Assembly (NCBI GenBank): GCA_014529385.2
Contig: CM043965.1
Span: 66,488,190 to 66,552,189 of the forward strand
Source: Adiantum capillus-veneris
Taxonomy: Eukaryota; Streptophyta; Polypodiopsida; Polypodiales; Pteridaceae
Length of the DNA stretch: 64,000 nt
Direction: 5' to 3'
Shown: piece by piece, positions 1 through 9,708 of the stretch
How the letters are laid out: each line of letters starts with the position of its first letter
Position numbering within the stretch: position 1 is the stretch's first letter
Notes under the pieces: generated by a model
The model's input: the letters and a program-made list of their open reading frames with translations, nothing else
Databases searched by the model: none
Told to the model about the DNA's origin: nothing
Made by a program: the position numbers and the translations under genes

Positions 1-854
1 TGTGGGTCGAAAATCCAAAACATAGAGTGTTTTTCAAGACATTTTGGTGTACAACTCCTTGGAGAGTGAAAGGAGATTGGGAGAAAGCAAACTGTGTGAG
101 AACACACTGGCTACGTGCGGGCAAGTAAGCCCGGCGTTATCCGGCATCTACTCGAGTTCAGTCTTCTAGCATCGTCTACGGCCTCGAGCATTGATGGCTC
201 GACTTGGCGCATCGGATTCGACACCGATTTGCGGCTATTCGACTAGCGAGCTTTTGCCCGGCGGCGGAAGACGATATCGAGCGTTTTCTCGACTTCGGAC
301 ACAGACAGCCATAGCATTGGCATTTTCGTCCGGTGGCAGAAGACGGCTCCGACGGTCATCCCTGGCTTTACGACTTCAACGGTCATCTCCAGCTTCGGCT
401 TCAACGGCACATACCGACAGATATGGCTCTGACGGACCCTTCTAGAGCGGATTTCTTCCTTGAGCCCACACAGCACTTGACGGGTTTTTTCGATCGACGT
501 GTTTATCAATCAATGAGGTAGTAGCTGCCAGTTCTTCAACGGTTTTGCTTACAGGTTGCGAGCAGCTTGTGTGGAGCACTAAAGAGCATTTTTCGCACAA
601 TTTGGTGCAGTTTCAGGCTATGTGTGCTTATGTGGATACATCTTGAGCTAGGTATAGCTCGCAGGTAGCAGATTTACAGGTTTACAGATGTTTCTGGACA
701 GGTACACGTCCATAGAGCCACTCGATCAGGAGTGAGCCAGTTTGCCAGGATTTTGGCAGTGTATGTAGACCATTTGTGGATTTGTTTATTGAGACATGTG
801 TGTCTAGTTTTCATGCGATTTGGTGAGATTTTTTGAGTTTTTACTCAGTTTCCA

Positions 855-1573
855 AGGGAAACTTTGCCGGATTTTTCCCAGATTCTCGCCATGGTTTGCA
901 CGTATTCACAGTTTGCTCTCTGATGGTGTAGTGGTCGAGTTGACTCTCACTCTTGCAATTATCTGCAACTTTTTGGCTCGCGGTTTGCGTTTTTGACTCA
1001 TTTTGCAAAGGAATTTATGTTCGTTTTTCCCCATCTTCTCGTCATAAAAGTTCGCAGTGTTATGCCATCTTCTACAGTGGTGGATATATTCCCACTTTGA
1101 TAGTGATCGAGTGCGTACTCTCACTTTGACAGATTTTGACAGGTTTTGTCATTTTGGACATGGTTTGGTGTTCTTGTACCCACTCTCGCAGGAGTGAGGT
1201 TGTGATTGTGTATGCTTGTGTGGCTACAGATAGACAGTCTTCACAGGTTTCATAGGTTTTTGTAGATATTTTGCAAGCAGTTTCTCTTTGTGGGATGCAT
1301 TTTGAGCTAGCTTGTTCTCTACTTGCGTATATGGTTATGCGCTTTACACTCAGTTGAGCAATCTATCCCAGTTTATGCTTGCAGAGTTTGCAAATTGTGG
1401 AGTTGCTTTTAGGCATATGTTAGCGTCATATTTGATGCGATTGATCATGCCTTTGAGCATTGTGTAGTGGTCGCGTTACCTCCCACTTTGTTGCCAGTTT
1501 GGTATGGTTTATGGTTGAGATTGTACTTGAGGTTTTGCTCAGTTTACAGGGGAGATTCTGTCAGATTTTCCCC
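855..1573 (+). repeat. Leader of element B: three GGGAAA/TTTCCC hairpins and four degenerate 28-bp boxes
   Basis: Three short stem-loops of the pattern GGGAAA, 10-14 nt loop, TTTCCC lie at 855-880, 1007-1032 and 1549-1573. The arms differ between copies but stay complementary (for example GGGGA with TCCCC in the third). Interleaved with them are degenerate boxes beginning GTAGTGGTCGAGT and ending near CTCNCACTTTG at 928-955, 1100-1129, 1464-1490 and 1753-1779. The same hairpin occurs once, just before the gag ATG, in elements A and E. Regulatory or packaging function is inference. Confidence 0.5.
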
Positions 1574-1854
1574 AGATTTCTCACCATACTTTAGTTCTTA
1601 GCCATACATTTATGGTATGCTCATAGTGGTTACAGGTTTCCTTTGATTTTGCTTCATGTTCTCACATCAATGCATATTCCGAGCGTGAGACTACAACATG
1701 CAGGTTACAGGTTTTCACTATTGAGCTACTGGTTGATTTATGCTTGATTAGAGTAGTGGTCGAGTGATCTCCCACTTTGTTACCATTTTGGCGTTCATTT
1801 ATGGCAGCAGACATGTGTGACATTGAGAGACGATAGTCTCGTTCTTGCCGATAC

Positions 1855-2175
1855 TTGCATTGTTGGCATTGCGGTCACATAGGACACATTAGACGTCATT
1901 GTTTCAGACGTATTAGACAGCAACATAGATGTATGCGAGATGCAGATACGGCTTTGACAGATGTTAGAGAGGCAGTTCCAGTGGCAGTCTATGCCAGTGA
2001 CCATGATGCCACGCTTGCCTCCATTGTACCTCTTGCAGATTTTTCTATGGTTAACACACTTTTTCCACAGTGGTTACTAGATAGCGATGCAATTTTTCAC
2101 GTCACACCATGTCGTGAGTGGTTAGTGGGAGACTTGGTTGTGTGCACTTGGCCGATGGTTCGGCATTTGACATAG
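1855..2175 (+). pseudogene. Copia gag CCHC knuckle plus protease start (element B)
   Basis: The first codons give a CX2CX4HX4C nucleocapsid knuckle (CWHCGHIGHIRRHC). About 60 residues later comes the protease active-site region WLLDSDAIFHVTP, where the usual Asp-Ser-Gly reads Asp-Ser-Asp. The frame is lost shortly after and resumes in the overlapping frame at 2118. In a live copia element these are the RNA-binding end of Gag and the retropepsin that cleaves Gag-Pol. Here the protease could not work and the rest of gag is missing. Confidence 0.65.
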
Positions 2176-2450
2176 AGGGTGCAAGAGATGTTTGTTTGTC
2201 ATTGCCCAGTGGTGCAAAATACACGCTACAACATGTGCGCTATGTTCCTCAGCTGAGACAGAGCTTGATCTCAGTGAGACAATTGGTAGCTTTTGGTTGT
2301 CAGGCGCTGCTTAGAGAGCAGTCTTTCCAGATGCATTGCGGTTCACTAGTGATTGCCAAAGGAGCCCACAATGGCCTGGTATATCCTATACATGTGTCTG
2401 AGGTTTGTGACAGCGTAGTCTCGATTTCGTTGCTAGTGTGCTTTGACTGA
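2118..2450 (+). pseudogene. Copia protease end and GAG-pre-integrase piece (element B)
   Basis: Continues the protease after a frameshift. The segment LQHVRYVPQLRQSLISV matches the typical copia stretch following the protease (compare NVRHVPKFIKSLI in element A), and it ends near LVYPIHVSEV, the approach to the integrase zinc-binding region. The integrase H-H-C-C segment and the D-D-E core do not follow. Instead about 200 bp of stop-rich sequence leads directly to the RT-tail ORF. Confidence 0.6.
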
Positions 2451-2652
2451 GAGACGAGACATGTATTTTTTGCCACTGATCTCCATCATGCTTGGGAGAC
2501 AGAGCATTTAGATGTGCAAGACATGCTAGTAGACTCTGTAGAGACAGAGATAGGACGGTAGTGCTCTAGTGAGACACAACACGTGTTTTCAGATGTTGTG
2601 CAGGCAGAGGTAGAGCAGGTCTGCTCCCTAGACACAGACAGAGCTGACAGAT

Positions 2653-3105
2653 ATGGAGTTTTTTTACATGCTCATGTTAGAGACTGATGAGTTGGTGCCA
2701 GGATGCACAGTTTTGCCTATGGGTGACAGGGACGTAGCTTCCCCGGTGTCGGTGTTGACACATCCATACGCGATGGGTAGTCTTGAGGATGCAACTTTTG
2801 CAGATAGCGCAGGGGAGGCAAGTAGAGCCACTCTTGTGCAGATTTCGTCAGCGTTCGGGTGTCTCATGTTCGACTTGTTAGTGTTGAGGCCGGACCTAGC
2901 AGCCGTAGTGGGAGCATTTGCAGCAGGAATTGTCAGTCGTACAGTGGCTGACACTAGCATGATGATTCGTGGAGCTTTGCAGACCATACAGAGTTGTCTG
3001 TGGAATTTATGTGCAGGCTCTACCGTGGGTATGCACACTCGCCTACCACCAGAGCTGATACGACTGCGTGTAGATCGACAAAGTGACCCAGTGGGCGTAG
3101 GTTGA
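2653..3105 (+). CDS. Open RT/RNase H-tail ORF of element B (150 aa)
   Basis: Residues about 65-115 align with the end of copia RT, the region reading SLMYAMVxTRPDIAFAVGVVSRYM in intact elements: here GCLMFDLLVLRPDL, then VVGAFAAGIVSR. The ORF ends in GVG just before the polypurine tract, as element A ends in GIG. No catalytic YVDD and no RNase H acidic residues are present. Element C carries a 144-codon equivalent at 31414-31848 with the same limits and a similar end. The two proteins have diverged but both are open over their full length. Whether this is a retained short protein or chance is unknown. Confidence 0.45.
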   Translation: MEFFYMLMLETDELVPGCTVLPMGDRDVASPVSVLTHPYAMGSLEDATFADSAGEASRATLVQISSAFGCLMFDLLVLRPDLAAVVGAFAAGIVSRTVADTSMMIRGALQTIQSCLWNLCAGSTVGMHTRLPPELIRLRVDRQSDPVGVG

Positions 3106-3174
3106 GAGAGTCTCTCACCTTGTTTTTTGTGCATACTAGTAGTTCAGCTAGTAGGCCTCACTTATAGGCCCATT

Positions 3175-3191
3175 GCCTTTAAGTGGGAGAT
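3175..3191 (+). other. Polypurine tract of element B
   Basis: The stretch CTTTAAGTGGGAGAT lies directly before the TGTTGGGG start of the LTR. It parallels CTTCAAGTGGGAGTT before the 3' LTR of element A. In the family this site primes plus-strand DNA synthesis. Confidence 0.55.
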
Positions 3192-3396
3192 TGTTGGGGT
3201 AAAGTTGCTCCGTCTTTTGCCCGCCCGGACGTCTAGTGTCCGACCGCTCGCCCATGTGTGTACATACCATTATTCTTCATTAAATATGAGAATAAGGAGC
3301 TCCTCATCTTTAGTCTTGTGAGGCTGCTCCACCCACACCGGCTTGGGCTCTTCCCCCTTCCTCGCACGCACCGCACCGCGCACACGCGACTCATCA
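3192..3396 (+). repeat. 3' LTR of element B (about 205 bp)
   Basis: Starts TGTTGGGGTAAAG, contains GAATAAGGAG shared with the LTRs of A and E, and ends near ACTCATCA. The length is close to the 210-bp 3' LTR of A. The opening resembles the LTR of C (TGCTGGGGTAAAG). The right end is approximate, because no 5' LTR or target duplication is available for comparison. Confidence 0.6.
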
Positions 3397-4236
3397 ATCC
3401 CCAGTCAGTAAGAAGAAATGCATTATTACATCCTGCTTATACTAAGCAAAGTAATGTATATTTTAAAAAAACTACCAGTAATATAAATGCCATAGTAACA
3501 TATACACACAATATAAACACCATCGACCACCAATAGGCATATTTTTCTAAGCCATCCAATTCATCGAAGTCAGTATAGGAAGAGGCTAGACCCAAGGGAG
3601 GTAAGGCCGTATACTCATCAATTTCATAATGCTTCAACCAAATTCTTCCAAGACACAAACATAAGGTAGCCCCTATAAGAAGACAAAACAATCTCTAGCT
3701 ATATCAATAGCTCAGGTGTAGGTGTTTGTAGCTGGATGAAACAATCATAGCCAGATGAGGTGACCAAGTGTAAGTGTGTGTGTGTGTGTGTGTATCCCTC
3801 CCCCTCTCTCTAGCTTTCTCTCTACATGACCACGTTTTTCAGCTTCTAATAACGATGGTAAGTTCATTTTGACCTTGATTCTCCATGATAACATCCTCCT
3901 CATACCTCCACACCTTATGCTCCGAAAAGCCAAAAGCCTTAGATTCAAATACAAACTAACATATGCTTGCCTAGACTTGTACGGTCTATACTTAGTAATA
4001 AAAGATAAGAATAGAAAATTTAGCTAAATGCTTCCCAGCATTTAGGTAAATGCTCACTCTTGGAAGGAGTGTAATTTGTACTATAGTCCAACTTACATGT
4101 TGAAAACAGTTGCAAGAACATGCACATGATTAGTCACCAATATGCCATCAAATTTTCTATGGCTTTGTGAGTAAACTTCTAGTCTTAAGCAAGCACATAG
4201 AACTAAGCAAACACGCTTGCAAACAAAGCACAACAA
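3397..4236. other. Intervening DNA without a convincing gene
   Basis: AT-rich sequence between B and F. It holds a short (GT)n tract near 3774-3793 and one minus-strand ORF, listed separately. Nothing else is recognisable. Confidence 0.4.
3437..3691 (-). CDS. Small ORF with two hydrophobic segments, unrecognised
   Basis: 84 codons. Residues about 2-16 (FCLLIGATLCLCLG) and about 53-80 (WWSMVFILCVYVTMAFILLVV) are hydrophobic enough to span a membrane, with an acidic stretch between them. It could be a leftover exon of a membrane transporter or chance. There are no clear splice sites and no paralogue in the window. I do not recognise it. Confidence 0.2.
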   Translation of the reverse strand: MFCLLIGATLCLCLGRIWLKHYEIDEYTALPPLGLASSYTDFDELDGLEKYAYWWSMVFILCVYVTMAFILLVVFLKYTLLCLV

Positions 4237-4960
4237 TGTCTGACTGATGTACATACCAACCAAAATGAGCTGCCAATGCACATAAAAAACACAGAGTAGT
4301 CATACAACAAGTGGGATAAAAAGTTTCTTCATAATCTATGCCTTTCTGATGTGCATAGCCTTTTGCAACAAGTCGAGCCTCATAGCAATCAATCTCATCA
4401 TCCAGTTTGTGTTTCAACTTGTAAACCCACTTTGTACCAAAGGCCTTTTTGCCAAGAGGCAAATCACATAAAGTCCATGTGTCATTTTCAATAAGTGCAT
4501 CATATTTAGATTGCATGGCAGATATCCAATTCTTTGAATCATGTGCTTCATTAAAAGACAGAGACTCCTCAACATCACATAAGCTAGACACAGCCAAAGC
4601 ATAACAATATGATGCATGGCGAGAACCTGAACGAGTACAACTAGACAAAGCTGCATCCAATTTAAGTGTCATGCAAAGTATGAACCAACATTTTGGCATA
4701 CCTCTAGCCTGCTCATTCTCAACCCTTTCCTCATCAAGTACATCATGTACATCTGCATCAGTAATAGGCCAATCTGTAACATTTTTTGAAACCCCAATAG
4801 ATTGTACATTTGCCTCATTTGAATTTACATTTGAACTTCCACCACTAAAAAGAGGCAAGAAACTGTCATAAATGTCCCGTGAGCTTGCATTATTGTCTCT
4901 AGTACATGACAACAAGGGTTGAAGAGAATCTTCCACAAACACAACTACCCGTGAAACCAA
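4237..4960 (-). pseudogene. Copia reverse transcriptase N-terminal part (element F)
   Basis: Recognisable from NWISAMQSKYDALIENDTW through KWVYKLKHKLDDEI, ARLVAKGYA and HQSDIV. The family normally continues TAFLNGD after HQSDIV, but here the reading changes to unrelated residues up to a stop at 4157. YVDD, the thumb and RNase H are absent, which marks the truncation point of F. Confidence 0.65.
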
Positions 4961-5738
4961 GATACGCTTTGTTTGTGGATGGTATAACCTGTACCTTTGC
5001 TTTCAACAGTATAGCCAACAAAATTACATTTGACAGCCTTATCATCCAATTTTGTACAGTGCGTTTGTGGCACCAAAGCATATGCCAAACAAGCAAAAAC
5101 ACGCATGTGCTCAATAGAAGGCTTTTTATCATGCCATGCTTCATACGGATTCATAGACTGCAAAGCTTTCCTAGGACACCTGCTAAGTACATAAGTGACA
5201 CACATGATGGCCTCAAGCCAAAACGAATGCGGCAAAGCTTGACTTTTGACCATATATCGTGCCATTTTTGTAAGCGACATGTTTTTCCTCTCAGCAACAC
5301 CATTTTGTTGAGGTGTATATGGCAGTGTACATTGGTGTTTTATCTCATGACTAACCAAAAATGCATTAAATTCATGAGGAATATACTCCCTCGCTCGGTC
5401 TGAACGGAGGGTGCCATAGTACATTTTGAGACATTTTTAGCCATAGCTAGATATTGTTTGAAGCACATAAACACTTCGGAATTAACTTTAAGCAGATATA
5501 CCCATGCATGTCTGGAGTAAACATCAATGAAAGTCACGAAGTAGAGGCAATTGCCCAAGGATAGAGTTTGCATCGGCCCACAAACATCACTATGCACAAG
5601 CTGCAAGTTGTAACCTGCATGTAGCCCTAATTGAACCATCCTTTGGAAACTTTGAACGCTACATCTTACCCAAAATACAGCCTTCACAAAAAAAATTGAC
5701 AAGTGCTTCAAGAGGCAACTAATAAGCAACCATATCAA
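4945..5738 (-). pseudogene. Copia integrase of element F in two overlapping frames
   Basis: 5738-5340 carries the zinc-binding end and the first acidic residue (LVHSDVCGPM, then VTFIDVYSRHAWVY). A frameshift moves the reading to 5424-4945, with RSDRAREY (second Asp) and PQQNGVAERKN (third, Glu). The D-D-E triad is present although split between frames. Integrase would insert the cDNA into the host chromosome. Confidence 0.65.
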
Positions 5739-6215
5739 ATTTCGACAAACGTTGCAAACTGGTAAAATTCAGATGCCCAAAACGTGCATACCAAAGTTTT
5801 GCATCTGAAATAGCCGTAGAATCCATAACTGCATTTGAAAAATCATGTCCACACTTATCATACAAAGTGAGATTATACAACCCACGACATAAAATGCTAG
5901 ATGCAACAATTTCATAACCAAAATTGAGATCATGTACTATACATCTGTCATCCACAGATTTGACAACAAGACCAACTCTAGCAAGTGCAGATACATAAAA
6001 AAAATTCTTCTTGATCCCAAGTACATACAATGCATCAACAAGTGTGAAAGAATTGCCATTTGCAACAGTAAGCACAATCTTTTCAACTCCTTGAACCGGA
6101 TAAGCGGCATTGTTGGCACACGTGACAATATTCCCATGAGGGATAGACTCAATAGAGGTAAACAAATCACGATATGAGATTATGTGCTTTATAGCACCAC
6201 TATCAAAATATCACT
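5719..6215 (-). pseudogene. Copia protease and GAG-pre-integrase of element F
   Basis: The active site reads FDSGAIKH near 6205, so the retropepsin Asp-Ser-Gly is intact here, unlike in A, B, C and E. The open part from 6165 includes VEKIVLTVANGNSFTLVDALYV and then the pre-integrase LWYARFGHLNFTSLQRL. A stop lies between the protease site and upstream gag. Confidence 0.65.
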
Positions 6216-6409
6216 GTGAATCTGCAGAAACTAACCTATATGCATCATGGACAAGAGGATCATAAGTACAGTCTACACTAAAATCCCACTCTGCATCTAC
6301 ATCAACATCACAATCTCCTTTCATAGAAGACTCTACATAGGTGCAATTGTATTGGACCCTGTAGTTGATCCAGCCTCTTTCTTCTTATCCTCTTTTGCCT
6401 TCAATTTCT

Positions 6410-6460
6410 AACACTGCTTCATCAAGTGATCATTAGCTTTACAATAATGACAACGCATCT
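6410..6460 (-). other. CCHC zinc knuckle of element F gag
   Basis: Minus-strand translation shows CHYCKANDHLMKQC, a CX2CX4HX4C nucleocapsid knuckle, followed at once by a stop. It is too short and interrupted to list as an ORF. Element D lacks this part. Confidence 0.6.
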
Positions 6461-6668
6461 TCTTTTTTTCCTTATCACCTGAATTTCTAGATGAAGTGCT
6501 GCCAGCACAAGCATTAGGAACATAAGGTTTCTCACTCGCAAGAGAACCATGAGAAGTGGTTACATTGTTGTTACCACCTTGTCTTTGAGCACTAATAAAA
6601 GCCCGTTCAACTACACGCTATTTAGCCCTGGTTTTTTTGGAAAGTGACTCTTGCAACAACAATGTGTA

Positions 6669-7287
6669 TTATGCATCAAACTTGACAACTTTAGGATTTC
6701 CTTGGCTCATAAGTCTCCAAGTACTAGCAAAAGTCTGGTAAGAATCTAGCAAAGCATCAAGAACAATCTGCAGAAGGGAACTATTAGAAACGACTTCTCC
6801 TGCAAAAATAAGTTGCTCATTTATATCCTTAACTCCAGCAAGGAAAGTGTCCATTTCATCTTTCTCAAGCATAATCTTCGACTCCAGCTCTTTACGCAGT
6901 AATGCAATTTTAGCCTCATTGCGGCTTAGATAAAGACCATCCAGAATATCCCAAGCCTGTTTTGCAAATTTTGATTACAAATGTGAGGAGTAATAGTGCG
7001 CTTCATAGACAATGACCATGTGCATCTCTTACATCCCAATGAGCTTGCTTAGTCGTAGGTAAAACATTTCTGTCAGCAGCAATCCTTGCAGCAAAACCTG
7101 TAGCATCCTCAACATGGCATGTATACACAGAACCAGGACGAACATCAATGCCCTTCACAATTTTCCAAATGCACTTTGACACAAGGACATGTTGCATCAT
7201 GTAAGCCCACATAGGGTAATTGTCCTCATCCAATCCGTCCTCAGTAGTAGCAAACATCTTAAACACATCTGTGTTGTTGTCAACCAT
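6669..7287 (-). pseudogene. Copia gag of element F, broken
   Basis: Starts at the ATG reading MVDNNTDVFKMF, the same start as the D gag (MADNNTDVFKMF). The first piece (7287-7003) covers the N-terminal Gag region with the WAYMMQHVLVSK motif. A frameshift leads to a second piece (6872-6669) matching the D residues DTFLAGVKDINEQL. The Gag protein would build the virus-like particle. Confidence 0.65.
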
Positions 7288-7668
7288 TGCGAATGCCTAC
7301 ACTTGATGTGAAAACTACCCAAAAAGGGGAGAAACAAAGTGGGAACAACACGTGCTTTATAACACAAACTATAGAAGACTGTAAGGGACATGCTATACAA
7401 AAAACGACACTAACAAAATCCTGCACAAAATGACAAAATAGCTTACGCAGTACTACTTGTAGTGGAAATGGAGGCCAAAATGAGCCCAAATGAAAATTTT
7501 GAGCAAACCTAAAATATATTTTGACTTGCTGAGCTTGCTAAAGCTCACATAAATTGGAGAAAGTGAGCAAGCAGCTATTGGCGACTAAGTCTCTCTTTTC
7601 ATCCTTTGCTTCCTCATGCATCAGTTGCCATGGCGCTCATGGAGATCAGAAATTGTGTTCCTCCACCG

Positions 7669-7673
7669 CCAGG
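7669..7673 (+). other. Left target-site duplication of element A (CCAGG)
   Basis: CCAGG directly before the TGTTGGG start of the 5' LTR is repeated exactly at 13107-13111, directly after the 3' LTR. Five base pairs is the usual size for LTR-element integration. Confidence 0.85.
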
Positions 7674-7977
<304 letters not shown>

Positions 7978-7979
7978 AC

Positions 7980-7991
7980 TGGTATCAGAGC
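7980..7991 (+). other. Primer-binding site of element A
   Basis: TGGTATCAGAGC, complementary to the 3' end of plant initiator tRNA-Met, two bases after the LTR end. This is the standard minus-strand primer site of plant copia elements. Confidence 0.9.
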
Positions 7992-9108
7992 AAGGTTTGT
8001 GCTTGCCGTTTTTGCATCTGTGCGCGCGCACTTTTAAAAGTGCAAACCGGTTATCGATTTTGGCATCGGCAAATTCAACGTTCTGAGAGCGTTTCCAGTA
8101 GGTGTCCTGAGGTTTTATCCCCCTTTCGAAGTTGTTCATGCAATCGAAAGATTCATCCAAGCTACGCTTCAGGAGTTGTATTTTTCAACTCCACTTTTGC
8201 TAGAGGGTACAAGTACAGGTATAGGACATAGGTGCAGGTTGTTCAGAGACTATTTTGGGATGGTATATAGCCGTTTTATGGCTATTATGTGTTATTGAGA
8301 TGGTGTTTATGGGCTGATTAGGAGCACTTTTTGGCATCGACATTGTCTTGGGTTTTTCAGGCATCCATCTCCTCACAGGTTCTTGCATACATACAGGATA
8401 TCCAGGTTTCTTACAGTTTGCAGTGTTTAGCATCAACACAGATTTTAGTGGGAGTACTTGATGCGCATATGCATTGTTTATGCACTTTTGATAGTGCTTG
8501 AGCTCTTTTGAGAGAGGTTTTACTCCCCGTAGGGATTTGTTTACTGCTTGCACAGTTCGTTTGGCACCTGTTTGAGCGCGTATACTGCACCTTGCAGTAT
8601 TGTTGACAGTGGATGTACGTTGAGTTGCGGAAACTACCATATGTACCTTTTGTGGAGCCAATTTGGCTTGTTTCTGGCAGTCCCGACCGTTTCTGAGACT
8701 CGGTTCGGAGGCCCTTTCTGAGGCTGGGTTGGTTTCTTGTCTGCATAACCTTTTGTGAGGGTCGATAGCATGAGGTTTTCTTGAGCTGGGGGATTCTCGA
8801 GTGTTGAGATCCTTTCGGTGATACAAGTTACTAGAGTACCCCTTTTTCGTGGCCTTGCCATTGGACATGTATAGAGAGGGCTAGGTGCATTTGACGCCGT
8901 GTTGGCAGTCTTAGGTCAGCTTTTGACTTTTTATGCACAGTTAGTGGTTGATGCGTCTGTCTTATGCTCTGAGAGCATTACTTTTGATGTGTTACTGATC
9001 TCTTGTGACAGTTTTGGATTGAGATGCTGTCAGTTTTTTTGGGGAAACTCTGTCGAATTTTTCCCAGAATTACCAGTGTTTATCACCATATTATCTTTAG
9101 CTTGCAGC
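7992..9108 (+). other. Untranslated leader of element A
   Basis: 1.1 kb with no convincing coding frame between the primer site and the gag start. It contains the conserved hairpin at 9041-9065 (GGGGAAA, loop, TTTTTCCC), 43 nt before the gag ATG. Element E has the hairpin at almost the same distance from its gag ATG. Confidence 0.6.
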
Positions 9109-9588
9109 ATGTCATCTAACGATGAAAAGGATATTTACAATATCCCAAAATTTGATGGGACAAATTTTGCTATTTGGAAAGAGCAGATTCAAGATGTTCT
9201 CATACAAAAAGGCTAGTTGGATCCTATCATGGAGCGCCCAGAGGGCGAGTATATAGATGTTGAGTGGGAGATACTTGATGCTAAGGCCAAATCTACCCTC
9301 CGTTTACATTTGGCTGAATCTGTGTACTTTACTATAGTTGGAGAAAGGACTGCTAGAGATGTATGGGATAAGTTGTGTTCCAATTATGAGAACAAAAGTG
9401 GCATTGATAAGGTTTTCTTGATGAAGAAGCTATTTGACCTTCGTATGAAGGAAGAGGGCACTATTTCTACTCACATTAATGAGTTCAATATTATTTTCAC
9501 TCAGTTGACCACTAAGGGTTTGGTCTTCGATGATGAAATCAAATGTCTCTTCTTGCTATGCAGTTTACCCTCGTCTTGGCACTTCTAA
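9109..9588 (+). pseudogene. Copia gag of element A, one early stop
   Basis: ATG at 9109 begins MSSNDEKDIYNIPKFDGTNF, whose FDGTNFAIWK signature is typical of plant copia Gag. A TAG at 9214 stops it after 35 codons. The frame then continues open to 9588 with RLHLAESVYFTIV and FLLCSLPSSW. About 100 bp later the protease region begins, so the CCHC knuckle has been lost, probably by a deletion near the duplicated TCTAAGTCTTATGATTCAAA at about 9586-9625. Gag forms the particle shell. Confidence 0.7.
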
Positions 9589-9625
9589 GTCTTATGATTC
9601 AAACTTCTAAGTCTTATGATTCAAA
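9586..9625 (+). repeat. 20-bp direct duplication at the gag-protease junction of A
   Basis: TCTAAGTCTTATGATTCAAA occurs twice in tandem. It sits where the nucleocapsid knuckle should be and probably marks the rearrangement that removed it. Confidence 0.7.
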
Positions 9626-9708
9626 CAAGGGCAAAGCAAAGCTAGAGGAGGTCAATGTGCTAGAGTCTTCAAATGCTCCTATTGTAGAGACTCTTCCAGC
9701 GGGTTGCT

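Larger units (their letters stand above)
1..3396 (+). mobile_element. Ty1/copia element B, internally deleted; left end outside window
   Basis: Decayed copia-type LTR retrotransposon read on the plus strand. In order there is a long non-coding leader (1 to about 1790), a CCHC knuckle and protease remnant (1855-2175), a protease-end/pre-integrase piece (2118-2450), an ORF matching the tail of reverse transcriptase (2653-3105), a purine tract and a 3' LTR (3192-3396). The integrase core and catalytic RT are absent, and so is most of gag. Element C at 31-34.7 kb has the same architecture. No 5' LTR or tRNA-Met primer site is seen before base 200, so the element probably starts upstream of the window. 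Family assignment rests on knuckle-protease order and protein similarity to element A. Confidence 0.75.
4237..7610 (-). mobile_element. Ty1/copia element F, 3'-truncated
   Basis: Copia element of the same clade as D, read on the minus strand: leader (about 7610-7288), gag (7287-6669), CCHC knuckle (near 6450), protease and pre-integrase (about 6215-5719), integrase (5738-4945), and RT up to about 4237. The RT reading departs from the family after the residues QSDIV, so the rest of RT, RNase H and the 3' LTR are missing. The leader still aligns with the D leader (CTTAGTCGCC, GCTCACTTTCTC), but no 5' LTR is found before element A begins at 7674. Many frameshifts and stops show it is dead. Confidence 0.75.

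Noticed and set aside
2664-3134. 156-codon minus-strand ORF
   Set aside because: Shadow of the plus-strand RT-tail ORF of element B, which has family support.
3437-3691. Similarity of the hydrophobic ORF to the end of an ABC-type transporter
   Set aside because: Only general hydrophobicity agrees; no diagnostic motif. Kept as unrecognised.
8200-8868. 222-codon minus-strand ORF in the leader of A
   Set aside because: Antisense to a retrotransposon leader, low-complexity Lys/Pro/Ser composition, no homologue in other leaders here.
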